This document shows, in pieces, positions 34,480 to 46,401 of a stretch of 64,000 bases of DNA. Below the pieces are notes generated by a model. That model saw only the letters and a list, made by a program, of their open reading frames with translations, searched no databases and was not told the origin of the DNA. The position numbers were made by a program, and so were the translations under genes. The stretch spans positions 65,939,431-66,003,430 of the forward strand of contig CM053146.1 in NCBI GenBank assembly GCA_028571685.1. The letters run 5' to 3'. Every line of letters starts with the position of its first letter. The first letter of the stretch is position 1. The stretch is from Heterohyrax brucei (lineage: Eukaryota > Chordata > Mammalia > Hyracoidea > Procaviidae).

Positions 34480-36548
34480 GTGTGTTCCATCTACAAGGAC
34501 AACAGTAAACAACAGATTTTCAATGGATGCAAAACAGCTTTATATTGGAAGAAGATGCCGTCTAGGACTTTTATAGCAAGAAAGAAGTCAATGTGTGGCT
34601 TCAAAACTTCGAAGGACAAGCTGATTCTCTTGTTAGTGGCTAATGGAGCTGGAGACTTTAAGTTGAAACCAATGCTCTTCTGCCATTCCTAAAATCCTAG
34701 AGCCCTTAAGAATTATGCTAAATTGACTCTGATGTGCTCTATAAATGGAACAACGAAACCTGGATGATGGCACATCTGTTTACAACATGATTTACTGAAT
34801 ATTTTAAGCCTGGTCTTGAGACCTACTGCTCAAGAAAGAAGAATGTTTTCAAAATATTATGCTCACTGACAGTGCACATGGTCACCCAAAAGCTCTGATG
34901 GAGATGTTCAAGGAGATCGTTGTTTTCATGCCTGCTAACACAACATCCATTATGCAGCCCGTGGATCAAGGCGTAATTTTTATTTTAATGTCATATTTAA
35001 GAAATACATTACATAGGCTACAGTTGCCATAGATGATGACTCTTCTGATGGATCTCGGTAAAGCAAATTGAAAACTTCCTGAAGATAATTCATTATTCTA
35101 GATGCCATTAAGAACATTCTTAAGGATTCATAAAGAAGATCAAAATACCAGCATTAACAGGACTATGGAAGAAATAGATTCCAACCCTCATAGACAAGAC
35201 TTCAGTAGAGGAAGCAACTGCAAATGTGGTAGAAATAACAAGAGAACCAGAATTATAAGTGAAGCCAAAAGATGTAACTGAAGTTTGACAATCTCTAATA
35301 AAACTTTCATGGTTCAGGATTAGCTTTTCTCGTGAATGAGCAAAAAAGTGGATTCTTGAGATAGAATGTACTCCTGGTGAAGATGCTGAAATGACAACAA
35401 AGGATTTAGAATGTTAGCTGATAAAGCAGTGGCAAGGTTTGAGACAAATTAACTCCAATTTTGAAAGAAGTTCTATTGTGGATAAAAGGCCACCAAACAT
35501 CAAACAGCACTGCACGCCACTGAGAAATCTTTTGTGAAACAAAGAATCCATCAGTGCGTCAAATTTCATTGCTGTCTTGTTTTAGGAAATTGCCACAGGC
35601 ATCCCAGCCTTGAACAACCACCACTCTGACCAGTCAGCAGCCATCAGCATGGAAGCAAAAGGACTACAACATTTGCTGAAGGCTCAGGTGACAGTTAGCA
35701 TTTTTTAGTAACAAGGTTTTTTTTTTTTTTTTTTATTGTGATTGAGTGAAAATTTACAATCCAATGTAAATTTGCATGCCCACCTGTCTGCAACTGCTTC
35801 TGCTCTCCTTACCTGCTGACAGCACACTCCTTCCATTCCCTATATGTTATGTCCTTTTAACAATCTCCTGTCCCCTCCTCTCCACCTTCTCCACTCTCTC
35901 CACTTTCTAGTAAGGGGCCAGTAGGACTACACCCTATAGATGCATAGAACCGTAAAGTGCATACACGATGTGGTCACTCTGTGTCCCTGAGTCCAATCCA
36001 TTCCTGTCTGAAGAGCTGACCCCTCAGTAATGTTTTATGATCACGGGCAGCATCAGGTCTAGGGATCATGTTCCCAGGGAAATTCCCAGGGCTTTGGACC
36101 ATCATTTGCGGTCTTTTAGTGGAGTTCTTCGGGTGCACTCCGCTTTTTCTCATATTGTTCCAGGGAACTCGACATTGCGGGCCCCATCACTGGTGTCATC
36201 GGTAGTGGCTGGGCACAATTTGGTTCTTCTGGTCACATGTTGATATAGTCACATTCATGTGGGTCCTGTCTTCTGGGCTCTCTTCCCCTCATGTCATTGT
36301 TGTCCTTGGTGATCATCTGTTCCAGCTGAGTTGGGTCCATTTGGGGCAAAGTATTTTTCAATTAAGGTTATGTACATTGCTCATTAGACATAATGCCATT
36401 GCACAGTTAATAGGCTACAGTATAGTGTAAACATAACTTTTATATGCACTGGAAAACCAAAAAATTTGTGTGACTTGCTTTATTGCAATATTCACTTTAT
36501 TGTGGCTATCTAGAACCAGACCCACAACATTTCTGAGGCAGGCTTGTA
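34480..36548 (+). mobile_element. Tigger1 (pogo-like) DNA transposon, broken, with an L1 inside
   Basis: The 3' part of Tigger1. From about 34500 a broken frame gives [19 protein letters not shown] and then [13 protein letters not shown] at the end of a frame closing at 34692. Further downstream, degraded codons read like the DDE region around NAPGH (near 34869) and QPVDQGV (near 34957). The 3' terminus ends in 'tctgaggcaggcttg' followed by TA at 36547-36548, the family target. The 5' inverted repeat is missing. Stops and frameshifts are many. Tigger elements cut and paste at TA, and this copy is ancient and dead. Confidence 0.85.
35717..36346 (-). mobile_element. L1 LINE, 3' UTR only, inside Tigger1
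   Basis: Starts with an 18-base T run (its poly-A), then antisense 3' UTR ('ttgagtgaaaatttacaatc', 'gaccctatagatg'-like order) to 36346. Tigger1 3' sequence resumes at 'gcaaagtatttttcaatta'. The apparent duplication is weak ('caagg' at 35712-35716 against 'caaag' at 36347-36351). The frame 36037-36243 is antisense UTR. Confidence 0.85.
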
Positions 36549-36551
36549 CTA

Positions 36552-39500
36552 CAAAAATTCTTGTGCAAAATGTTTTTGTAAACATGCTTTTATTTCTCGT
36601 GGGATCACAATTATCCTTTTTTTTTTTTTAATTGCCAAACTGTTTCCGACTAGCTATGAATGAGAGTTTCAATTGCTCTACCTTCTCATCAGTACTTGGC
36701 ATTCTCAGTCTTTCTGATGTGTGAGTCGGGTGCTGTGCCCGTGGTATTGACTAATGAATGTGAAGTAATATCAACTGTGATTTGCAGCTCTCTGATGCTA
36801 GACAACAACGTCATGTGCTCACCAGTCATTTGCATGCCTTTCTGTTGTTGTACGACTTGGCATATGGTCTATTTTGGTGATCACTGAGTACAAACACTTC
36901 AGTAGAATGCATATTCTGCCCAGTGATTGGATGTGTAAATGTCAGTGATGTCAAGCTGGTTGATAGTTGGTCCAGTCCACATGATTGTCAAGTTTTTGTC
37001 TATTTTTTTTATTACTTACAAAGAAGGTGGTGTAAAATTTCCAGTTACTGTGGTAGATTTGCCCGGTTTTCCCTTTAATTCTGTTAGTATTTCCTTCACA
37101 TATACCATTAAGGTTGTTATGTTGTTTTAATGAATTGATCCTTTTATCATTATGAAATATCCCTTTTTATCTTTGATACTATTTCTTGTCTTGAAGTTAT
37201 TTTTGTGTGATGTTATTATAGCCACAATAGTTTTCTTATTTATAGTATCTTTATGCTATATCTCTTTCCATTCTTTTATTTTGTTATCTCTGTACTTACA
37301 TGCTTAATGTGCATCTCTCACAAACATCATGTCACTGATTTTTGCCTTTTATATCCAGTCTGTAATCTCTACCTTATAATTGGAGTGTCTGGTCCTTTTA
37401 TATTTCATGTATTTGTTGATACGGTTACGTTTAAATCTACCTCTTGCTTTTAGCTTTACATTGGTCATTGCTGTTCTTTGCTCCTTTGATCCCTTTTTAT
37501 GCTTTTGTAGTAGTATTACGTTCTATTTCTTCCATTGGTTTTGTAGTTACACTTTTTTGTATTTTTTTAATGGGTGCTCTAAGGATTATAATATGCATCC
37601 TTAAATTATCTTACTCTACCTTGAATTAATATACTATCACTTTACAAGTAATGTAAGAATCTTAGCACATTCTATTTACCCTCCTATGCTCCTTTGTGCT
37701 ATTATTGTCCCATATTTTATTTTTTTGTGAACTATAAACTCCACATATATTGTTGCTATTTCTCTTTAAAATATTTAGTTGTCCTATACAGAAATTAGGA
37801 AAATAAAATTTTTTTTTAAAAAATAGTATTTGCCTGTATTTTATTTCCAGTGTTTCTTAGTCCTTTCTGAATTTCTGTCTAGTATCACTTTACTAAGTCT
37901 AAGGGGAATTTTCTTTAGAGTTTCCTATAGTGTGGATCCACTGGCTAAGAATTCCCTCACTTGTGGTTTGTTTAAAAATATCTGATGTCAACTAACATTT
38001 TTGCTGGATATAAAATTTTAGAGCCAAATTATTTTTTCCTTCACTATGTTAAGGATTGGGAAACCGTGGTGTTATAGTGGGTTAAGAAGTACTACCACTG
38101 CTAACCAAAAGATCGGCAGTTCAAATCCACCAGGCACTCCTTGAATACTGTATGGGGCAGTTCTACTCTGGCCTGCAGGGTCGCCATGAGTTGGATCCGA
38201 CTCGATGGCACCGGGTTTTTATGTTAAAGATGTTGTTCTGTTGTTTACTTGGCTATTGTTTCTAAGAAGTTATTCAACATTCTTATCACTATTCCTACAT
38301 CTGCAATGACTTTTTCTTTGATGACTAAGATTTTCCTCTTTAATTTTTAGCAGCTTGACCATGATGTGCCTGAGCATGGTTTTATTCGAACATTTGAGAT
38401 ATACTAAGCTTCTTGGATCTAGACTGATATTTTCCAAATTTTTAAAATCTTCACTATTTGCACTCTCTTTCTTTCTGGGACTCCACTAGCATTGTATAGT
38501 GTATTATTTGATGTTATCAGAAGTCATTGAGACATCTTTTTTTTTCAATCTCTCAAGACTTTAGTTTGAATAATTTCTGTTGATGTGTCTTCAAGTCTAT
38601 TGGTCGTTTCTTTCTTAATATCCAGTCTTCTGGTCAGCCCATTCACAGACATTGTTAGTTCAGATATGCATTTTTCTGCTCGATTTCCATTTAATTCTTT
38701 TTTATACTGTCAATATTTTTCCTGAAAAATCTGTTTTTCATCGATAATAACTGTCTTTTCCTAGAAAATTTTTAACATATTAGTAATTATAATTTTAAAA
38801 TGCTATCTTTTATTACTATCATCTAATCATCTGTGAATCTGTATCAAATTTCTTTTGTCTATTAATTTTGAGTCACATTTTCCTGTCTCTTTTTGTATCT
38901 AGTAATTTCTGGTTATAAACTGGGCATTATGACAAAAGTTGTCATTTCTGTCGCTTTTCTTCTTCTGAAAAGTGTTGTGTTTTGTTCTATGAGTTAAAAA
39001 CTACTAGAGGATTTCCTTGATTCTAGAGGCTTTTAGACAGCAGACATATTTTAGTTTGCTTTTAATTCTGAAGCATGGCTCCAAGTCCTGAAATGTAGCG
39101 CTTGTTCATTAATCACAACCTTTCCGGGGTTTTCATGAAAAGCCTAAGGTTTTTACAAGCCACTCTAATTTAGGAAGAACTTTCATTTTAAACTATTTTT
39201 CCAGAACCAGGCAGCTTCTGAATCATTTCCAAACCTTTTAGCCTTCCAGCTGTTGCTGTCTTTGGGGATCCTTTTAGTCTTGCTCTACACATGAATAGTT
39301 CAACAATTAGCTAAAGAGTTGAATGGAGCTGATATGCAAATTTGGGGGCTTTCTAGGACTTCCACCCATGATTTCCTGCCACTCTGACACCTCAGCCTAG
39401 AAAGACTGTCACTTTCTCTTTGAGCTTTATTTCTCACGTGCAGTCTGGTGACTGTCATCTGATCAGTTGAGTGCTGATCTTAATGAGTATGTTTCACTTT

Positions 39501-39700
39501 TTAGAGAGTTACATGTCTTCTAGTTTCTTACTGCTCTGAATTGCTTTCAGCACTTTTAAACCAGTTTCTTATCTCTCAATATCACCTCAACTTCCACTCC
39601 ATAAAGAAACGCTGTAAACACTCCATTTATTTCTTCTTTTCTGTTTTGACATTGGTGCTTACATATTGACATTTCTGGTTCCCTATTTTCAATCTTTCAG
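36552..39700 (-). mobile_element. Old L1 (L1M-type), antisense, long copy
   Basis: Antisense ORF2 end ('aattgccaaactgtttccga', 'tgagagtttcaattgctcta') followed by L1M 3' UTR. It is T-rich, which explains frames at 36660-37629. An AfroSINE interrupts it at 38057-38219. Confidence 0.75.
38057..38219 (+). mobile_element. AfroSINE, full length
   Basis: 'gtggtgttatagtgggttaa', B box 'ggcagttcaaatccacc' and tail 'gttggatccgactcgatggc', with CpG retained. Target duplicates are 'tatgttaaggat' (38045-38056) and 'tatgttaaagat' (38220-38231), one mismatch. Confidence 0.92.
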
Positions 39701-39702
39701 CC

Positions 39703-40145
39703 TCTTTTTTTTTTTTTTTTGAGGAACCCTTCGTATCAGGTCATCTGTCCTGTGTATGAATCTTGGATTATTGTCTAATGTTGGTTCTCTAACTGGAGGA
39801 TGTCTATTAATATTTCTTGTAATTTTAGTCTAATTTCTACAAATTCTGTTCATTTCTGTTTATATGGAAATGCTCTAATTTTGACATCATAACTGAGAGA
39901 CAATTTTTCTAGACAGATAATTCTTGACTGTTTTTTTGTTTGTTTGTTTTACATCAGGGCTTTTTATGTCATCCCATTGCTTTCTTGCCTGTATGGTTTC
40001 TGCTGAGTAGTCGCAGTTTAATCTTATTCTCATTTGTTGGCAACTTCTCATATTTCCCTAGCTGCTCTCAGGATTCTTTATTTTTCTTTGATTTTCACAA
40101 ATTTGATTATTATATATTTTGGTAACTGTCTTTCAGGGTCTACCC
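39703..40145 (-). mobile_element. Old L1 (L1M-type), antisense, second copy
   Basis: Starts at a T run of about 18 bases (the poly-A of a minus-strand insertion), then repeats the L1M order 'ttctgtttatatggaaatgc', 'gatgtcatcccattgctttc'-like. It overlaps the same L1M region that is antisense at 37930-38480, so it is a separate copy. Confidence 0.6.
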
Positions 40146-40429
40146 AAAAGAAGAAAAGTATAAGCTGAACACAGCCACTGTGTTTTAGAACAAAGCTTTG
40201 AGCTATTACAGACCTGACCTTCTTCCCCTCTTCTTCAAGATAGGGCTCTGGTGACTGTCCTGCTGTGTTAAACCCTGTGGGAGCCTTGGAGTAATAAGTA
40301 GCTCCCCATAATGTGAACTGTTACCCTGGCAAATCCAATCATTTATACTATCATTCCTACCATTATTCCAATGTTTTGTTTCTGAGCACTATCTGATGGA
40401 CAGGCTATGCCTTCTGGTGAACACATTTC
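40146..40429. other. Unassigned DNA
   Basis: No repeat or exon recognised. Confidence 0.35.
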
Positions 40430-40700
40430 CTCTTTCACACCTGGATCTTTGAACGTGTTGTCCCCTTAACTTGGAATGCACTACTGCACTTTTTCTCCTA
40501 AGTAGATGCCTTCAACTCTCAGCTCAAACATGACCTCACTGCAGAATGCTTCCTTCAGTGTCCTTTCCTCTGTGTTCTCAGAACACCTGATCCATGTCTC
40601 TGTTACAGCATTTATCACACTTTATTATGATAAAGTGTGTGTTTGGTTTTCACTCCCATTACACTGTGAATCCCTTGGCAACTGAGGCTGCCTTATTCCA
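40430..40700 (+). mobile_element. L2 LINE 3' end
   Basis: 'ttcaactctcagctcaaaca', 'cacctgatccatgtctctgt', 'tttatcacactttat' and 'actgtgaatcccttggc' follow the order of an L2 3' region. L2 is ancient and fixed across mammals. Confidence 0.7.
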
Positions 40701-41764
40701 GTGTCCACAAGTTTCCTGGAATTATTTCTGTGGTCCCTATTGCTACAGAATATGAAACATGACCCAATGCAGAAACATGCCACAACCACCACATCATTTC
40801 ATATCACATTCCTTAAATTATCTGATACTGGCAGACTGTGTTTGAAGAATAGACCAGAGGATCTGGAAATTCTCTCTCAGATGTACCTTGCTTCTCCTAA
40901 AGGTATAATATCACAGTAATAATAGAGTCCCAGATATGACCAGATTCCCCTCTTGTGTGCTTTGTTTCAGACGTAAAAGCACACAGGGGAAAAAGTGTAT
41001 TTGTGTGTGTGTGTGTGTATTTTATACATTTTTACATATCTCCTAAGTGAAAGTTTTAGATGTTCCCATGTCCTTTAATTTCAGCAGTCATTTTTGTCTT
41101 TAATATTCAAATAAATTGGCTCAAACTTACACTTTCTCCTCCTGTTTATCTCAAAGGACTCTTGAGTGCCTTATATTTTTCCTCAGAATCTCTGGTTCCA
41201 ATTTCTTGTGTTTTTGACCTTTGATCTGGCACTCACCTTCTGCGTCCTTGCCCTCCCTCCTTCAGCCCACACACTCTTCCTCTGGTTGGTACAAACTGGA
41301 GTCCTTCATCACCCTTGTGAACTTCTAACAGCACATGTGTGTGAATCAGGCTCTTACAAAGTTTGGGAGAACTAGTATGGGGTATCTCAGGCATTGTTAA
41401 CACTGGAGGTCCCCGTTGTAAAATGTCCCCACGCCTTCCCTGTCACAGGGAATTCCACAAGAGCCAGAATTCCTTAAGTGAGAACTTGCTACCCTCTTCT
41501 CTGCTTTGTGTCTTGCACCTAGAGATGCATCTTTCCTTCTCTAACTGCCAGCTCATAGTTTTCCATATACCTATTACATTCTTGCAGAGAAGTTGAGCTG
41601 TTGCCACCTTCACTCAACCTTCCATAACTTTTCAGTCTATGTTTGCATTTCCAGAAACTATCAGAAAGCTCTGGTAAACAAAGTCATCATCTCTAGCATT
41701 TAGTACCACAAAGAACCAGCAGAAGCTTTAAAATTCTCATTTCTATTCTATTCTGATATGGTTA
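40701..41764. other. Unassigned DNA with a (TG)n run
   Basis: A (TG)n run of about 20 bases lies at 41003-41022. The frames 41166-41375 and 41363-41596 overlap in different frames and show no domain. Mildly CT-rich. Confidence 0.4.
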
Positions 41765-42327
41765 CATTCTTAGGGGAGCATGTTTTTGTCTCATGGTACA
41801 AAATAAGTCCCAGTCGGAGACTGTGTCAGCATGAGACCAGAAGAACCAGATGGGGCTACCACCAAAGGCAACTGCAATGGGGCACACAGTGTAGAGTCCC
41901 TGAGGCAATATGAGAAAAAGAGAGGTGCAGCATGCAAACTCTACTAAAAGATCACAACTGATGGTATGACAGCCTGAAGCGTCCACTGGGAACATGGACC
42001 CTAGACCTGCTGCTGGCCCTGACCAGAAACCAGTACTGAGGCCAACTCTTCAGACAAGAATGGACTGGACTCAGGGATATAGTGTGATCATATGGTGTGA
42101 ATACTTTATGGTTCTAGATATTTACAGGAGGCTGTCCTACCGGTTTCTTTTTAGAAGGGAAAGAAGAGGATGCAGAGGAGGGGATGGGTGCTGTTTTAGA
42201 GGATACTGGAAATATAGAGTGAAAAGGAAGATTGTGCTGGCACCAAGCAAGGAGAGCAGATGGAGCTACAGATAGGCAGGCATGTAAAATTGATTTGGAT
42301 TACATACTTTCACTTAATCACAAAAAA
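41765..42327 (+). mobile_element. L1 3'-UTR, 5'-truncated
   Basis: Same order as the 3' UTR at 6190-6700: 'agaccagaagaaccaga', 'actctactaaaagatcacaa', 'gacctgctgctggccctgac', 'tggactggactcaggga', ending 'atactttcacttaatcac' and a short A run. Confidence 0.85.
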
Positions 42328-43329
42328 AGTCCCTAGAAGTCATCATTAATTCATTCATTCATACACACGCTACATACTCACAGTACTTTAGAATATTTGC
42401 CTAGATTTCTACATAAATGGTCTCTGAATGCTTGATCAAGTGATTCATAATCCACCTTCTATTCATACGGAGCAAATGAACAGTCTCAGACTAAAGAGAG
42501 GCTTTCCTCAGCCAGGAATCAGAGACTGAGAATTTCCTTTTGCTTTCCAGGAAAGATGTATACACTTAGCCATTCGTGAGGGTATACAAGATTCAACTTT
42601 TATTGTGAGCTTTCCAACAGCCTTGAGAATACTGTGCACATTCCCAAAGGCTTAGATGCACAACAGCCTAGAATTTGGCACAAAGGCAATACATGCCTAC
42701 CATTTTGTGCTAACATGGTAGACTTACCTAAGCACCTAGGTACTAGCGGGCAAACCTGCTACATTTGGTTGTTTCAACTGGAGAGACAAGAAGAGTATTT
42801 TCTGACTCTTTGTTTCCATTGTCACTATCTATACATTGCAAAGAAAATAGAATCAAAGAGAAAAACAATTCTTTTGTGAACCTCAGCATCTTAATAATAT
42901 AGTTGATTTGACTGGACATAGTAGGAGGAATGTAGCTGGGCTAAAACGCAGAGCTAACAAGAGTAAGCTTCATTCTTCAAATGAACGCTGTGTCTCACAC
43001 ATTTACATGAGCAATGTGTCGAATATATGCCAGTCAGCATTATAAAGAAAGCCAAGTAAGTACACATGTACTTATGTAAACCTCACCATTACCAAAATAA
43101 GCCAAGAAACAAACGAATAAGGGTAGAGAGTAAGCATACAGTCTCAATACCTGCATAGAAACATTCTACCAATGCTTTAACTTAATAAATTATACTGAAG
43201 CAGGCAATGAGGAGAAAGGGAGGGAAATGACAACATACTAGTCTCACTTTTGTTTCTTATCTATATAGAAGCATTATGCAGCTTATAATTTAATTAGCAT
43301 GATGCAAATTACGAATCAGTTCATTTAAC
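42328..43329. other. Unassigned DNA
   Basis: About 1 kb with no named repeat and no exon. The frame 42634-42879 has no known domain. Confidence 0.35.
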
Positions 43330-43495
43330 CCACTGGAAACACTGCTGGCATAGTTGTTAAGTGCTGTGGCTGCTAACCAAAATGCTGGCAGTTCAAATCC
43401 ATCAGGCACTCATTGGAAACTCGATAAGGCAGTTCTACTCTGTTGTACAGGGTCATTATAAGTCAGAATTGACTCAGTGGCAATGGGCTTGTTTG
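43330..43495 (+). mobile_element. AfroSINE (first of a stack)
   Basis: 'agttgttaagtgctgtggct', B box 'ggcagttcaaatccatc' and tail 'agtcagaattgactcagtgg'. The next SINE begins 16 bp later. Confidence 0.88.
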
Positions 43496-43510
43496 TTTTG
43501 ATTTCCAGTT

Positions 43511-43668
43511 TGGAGCCCTGGTAGACCAGTGGCTAAGAACTTGGCTGCTAACCAAAAGGTAAGCAGTTTGAATCTACCAGCTGCTCCTTAGAAACCCTAT
43601 GGGGCAGTTCTACATTTTCTTGTCGGATCAGTACAAGTCAGAATCAAGTTGAGAGCAATGGGTCTGGA
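43511..43668 (+). mobile_element. AfroSINE (second of a stack)
   Basis: 'ggagccctggtagaccagtg', 'gctgctaaccaaaaggtaag' and 'cagaatcaagttgagagc' in order. Same orientation as its neighbours. Confidence 0.88.
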
Positions 43669-43834
43669 TAGTGCACATGGTTAACTAAGTACTTGACTAC
43701 TTACCAATAGGTTAGTGGTTCAAACCCACCTAGAGTCACCTCGTCAGACAGGACTGGTGATCTGCTTCTGAAAGATTACAGCCTTGAAAACCCCATTCTC
43801 TCCATGAGTTGGAATCAACTCTGCAACAACTAAT
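43669..43834 (+). mobile_element. AfroSINE, long subtype (third of a stack), tail split by an LTR
   Basis: 'gtggttcaaacccacctaga' then 'ctggtgatctgcttctgaaa', the long-subtype insert, and tail 'ggaatcaactctgcaacaac'. The LTR at 43835 landed in its (AAC)-type tail, whose last bases reappear at 44342-44353. Confidence 0.85.
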
Positions 43835-44341
43835 TGAGGGGACCTTGTCCCTGAAATTCAGGTAGGTCATCTGATCCAATAATCAGACCTTGCCGTTAAC
43901 TGAAAACAGCCTGGTATGCATGCACCATAGGGATGACAAAAACAGCCTGGTATGCCCCACTCGGTATAACCATAAAACCATAAATAACTTTATGCCTGCC
44001 ACCCCAACCCTCCTAAGCAAAGCTCTTCTCTTATCAAAATCTTGACCATAAAGAAACCTTTCCCCTCCCCCTTCTCATCAAAGCTGCTTTTGTATCTGAC
44101 CATAAATCCCCTTACCAGAATTTCTTGCTACCCCTTTTCTGTTTCTTTCCTTATCAAATCGTAAACCCCCTCACCCCACACTACCTCACTGGAACTTTAA
44201 ATCTATAAAACATCTTGCCCTACTCTGGAGGGGTGGGCTGAGCCACCCCTCAGCTCTGATCCCATTCTCTTTCTCTTCAAATAAACTTCACTGGATTCTA
44301 GGACTGGTGTGCCTCTGTTTCAGGCCACCCTCTTCCTAACA
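43835..44341 (+). mobile_element. Solo LTR of an endogenous retrovirus
   Basis: 507 bp running from 'tgaggggaccttg' to 'cttcctaaca' (TG...CA), with the perfect 5-bp duplication CTAAT at 43830-43834 and 44342-44346. It carries a TATA box and a polyadenylation signal in the correct order. The C-rich body ('ccttgccc', 'aaccccctcaccccac') resembles class I or ERVL-type LTRs. The family was not identified. No internal viral genes are attached. Confidence 0.85.
44204..44285 (+). promoter_or_regulatory. LTR TATA box and polyadenylation signal
   Basis: 'tataaaa' at 44204-44210 and 'aataaa' at 44280-44285, about 70 bp apart, as expected for the U3-R layout of an LTR. Current activity is not known. 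Confidence 0.65.
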
Positions 44342-44359
44342 CTAATAACAACGTCTCCA

Positions 44360-44562
44360 ATTTGGAGTCTCTGAGTAGTGAACCACTCAGCTGCTTACCT
44401 AAGATTTGGCAGTTCATATCCATCCAGATGTGCCTTAGAAGAAAAAACCAGCAGTCTACTTCAGAAAAATCAGTCACTGAAAACCCCATGGAGTACAGTT
44501 CTATTCTGACACACATGTGGTCACCATGAGTTGGAATCAACTTGTCAGCTTCTGTTGTTGAT
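44360..44562 (+). mobile_element. AfroSINE, long subtype (fourth of a stack)
   Basis: 'ttggagtctctgagtagtga', 'ggcagttcatatccatccag', the insert 'accagcagtctacttcagaa' and the tail 'gttggaatcaacttgtcagc'. Confidence 0.85.
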
Positions 44563-44569
44563 TTTTAAT

Positions 44570-44695
44570 TCTCAGTTTACAACTGAGAAAATTAAGGGTC
44601 AGAGAAGTTAGGTAACATAGCCAATAGCTACTAAGGGTTAGAATATGCACTTGGAATTAGGTCTTTAACATCTGTCTAGCTGCCCTTCCATGGAC
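44570..44695 (-). mobile_element. MIR SINE
   Basis: 'ctcagtttacaactgagaaa', 'gtcagagaagttaggtaaca' and 'tagccaatagctactaaggg' match the MIR core in reverse complement. Confidence 0.65.
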
Positions 44696-45367
44696 TTTTT
44701 ACTGTTTCCACACCTGGCTTTACTCTACACATATCACAGGGGAAAAAAAATCAGTTGTCACGTTCTCATCTCGTTCCAGCCATCTCCCAAAATCTCCATG
44801 TAGAACTGGGTGCTCAGCTCCTGGGGAAACTTCTTCCCATTCTTTATGTTTTTCCTTGCATTTCTTATGGAAGTTTAAAAATAATTACAGGGGATCAGAG
44901 AATCTTGCATAGATGAAGAAAGCTGTGGCTTCAAAGTAGGTAAATATATGTTGATTCAGAGCTAGGTGCAGAAGAATCACCCTGGGTAAAGTCGTAATTC
45001 AAATGCCAGGCCATGCTAGAACACAGCCAGCTCCTGCTTTGGAGGCATCCGAAGGAGGCTTCAAAGACACGCTGGTGACAGGGGGTGAAGCCCTCATCAC
45101 AGCCAGTTTCCCTGCTTTCCTCTGCTAACAGGAAAGAAATTGTCCTCATTTGCACTTAAATCTAGGAATACTTGAAGCTCTTTTGTATATGGATGAGGTG
45201 GGCAGAGAAAAAGAATTCAGCTGTCTTCCTAAATCTCACCTTTCAAAATGAAATTTTCCCAAAAGCAGTCATTTCGTAGATAATGTTACGTGAACTTTGC
45301 ATACATTCAGAATGGGAAGTGCTTTTCTTACATGGCATAATTCCAGTTATTTTAAATACAGTTCCAC
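44696..45367. other. Unassigned DNA
   Basis: No repeat or exon recognised. A minus frame at 44931-45155 has no known domain. Confidence 0.35.
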
Positions 45368-45386
45368 GGGGGGGGGGGGGGGGGGG
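45368..45386 (+). repeat. 19-base G homopolymer
   Basis: Unbroken run of 19 G. Such runs can form G-quadruplexes and are also prone to sequencing and assembly length errors. Confidence 0.9.
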
Positions 45387-45430
45387 TGGTTGTCCTATGA
45401 ATCCAGAATCAATGAGACAAACAATTTATC

Positions 45431-45586
45431 TCCATTAGCACTAGTGACTCAGAGGTTAACAGCTCAGTTGCTAAGCAAAACGTTAGCAGTTTAAATCCAC
45501 TAGTTTCTCCTTGGAAATTCTGTGGAGCAGTTCTACTCTGTCCTAGGAAGTCAGAACCAACTGAATGGCAACAGATTTGATGGGGT
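45431..45586 (+). mobile_element. AfroSINE
   Basis: 'tgactcagaggttaacagct', 'agcagtttaaatccactag', 'agcagttctactctgtccta' and 'cagaaccaactgaatggc'. Confidence 0.85.
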
Positions 45587-46401
45587 GGGGCTTTTTGTTT
45601 CTTTTGGTATCATCTTCTGAGCACATTTATTTTAATGTTAAGTTACATACAGCAGGACCAGGCTGCCTATGTATTCTCATTCCGCTTCAAGAGTAGTAGC
45701 CAACCACAGTGATGCTCTAGGAAAGAGAGTGAGTCAGACAGAGACAATCTCCCATCTAGAGAATTGGGGAGATGAGGCATTAGGGACAAAAGGACTTGCT
45801 GACAAGTCATAGAAGCAGATTAAAGCTCAATAGCCCCAAGAAAGGACTAGAAAAGAACAGAAAGTTGGAGGGACTTCCTGTTATTTCTTCAATGGGCTGA
45901 AAGGCTGCTAGAAGCCAACAGTATGAAAAGCAAACCTGTTGCCCTTGAGTTGATTCCCACTCACAGCAGAGAACTGTTTTTAGCTATCCTGAGGACTCTG
46001 TGTGCACTCATGGTCAGCTCCAAGGAAGACACTGTTCTCTCCGCTGATGGATTGCTCATTGTCCAGTAAAACAGCAGCATCACATAAAGATAATGTTCGA
46101 GTTGTTTTTAGTTTATTAAACATTTACAAACAAGGAGACATTTGAATGTGACTGTGACTGTCACTAGGCTGTCACCCAAGTGAAATGCCAAACACCTGCA
46201 TTATGGAGGAAATGTACCTGTTAGTGTGTCAGTTCCTGTCTCTCCTCTGGTAGTAAACACACTCCTGGATGACTTCATAGATTGGTGGCTTAGGCCACAG
46301 CCAAGAAAGGGCACCAAGTTCTTGGCCAGACTCAGATACTTATATTTTTTAAAGCATTAAAGTAGTCATCATGGGAAAAAATATGGAATTTGTTGGACTA
46401 C
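45587..46401. other. Unassigned DNA with a SINE fragment
   Basis: 45930-45975 ('cttgagttgattcccactca') is a short AfroSINE tail fragment in reverse complement. The rest has no named feature. Confidence 0.45.

Noticed and set aside
34342-34692. 116-codon frame with transposase-like residues
   Set aside because: It is not a domesticated gene: it begins in an L1 3' UTR, enters Tigger1 out of context, and downstream Tigger1 is full of stops.
43330-44562. Direct repeats resembling a CRISPR array
   Set aside because: The units are 160-200 bp SINEs with unequal spacing in a mammalian context.
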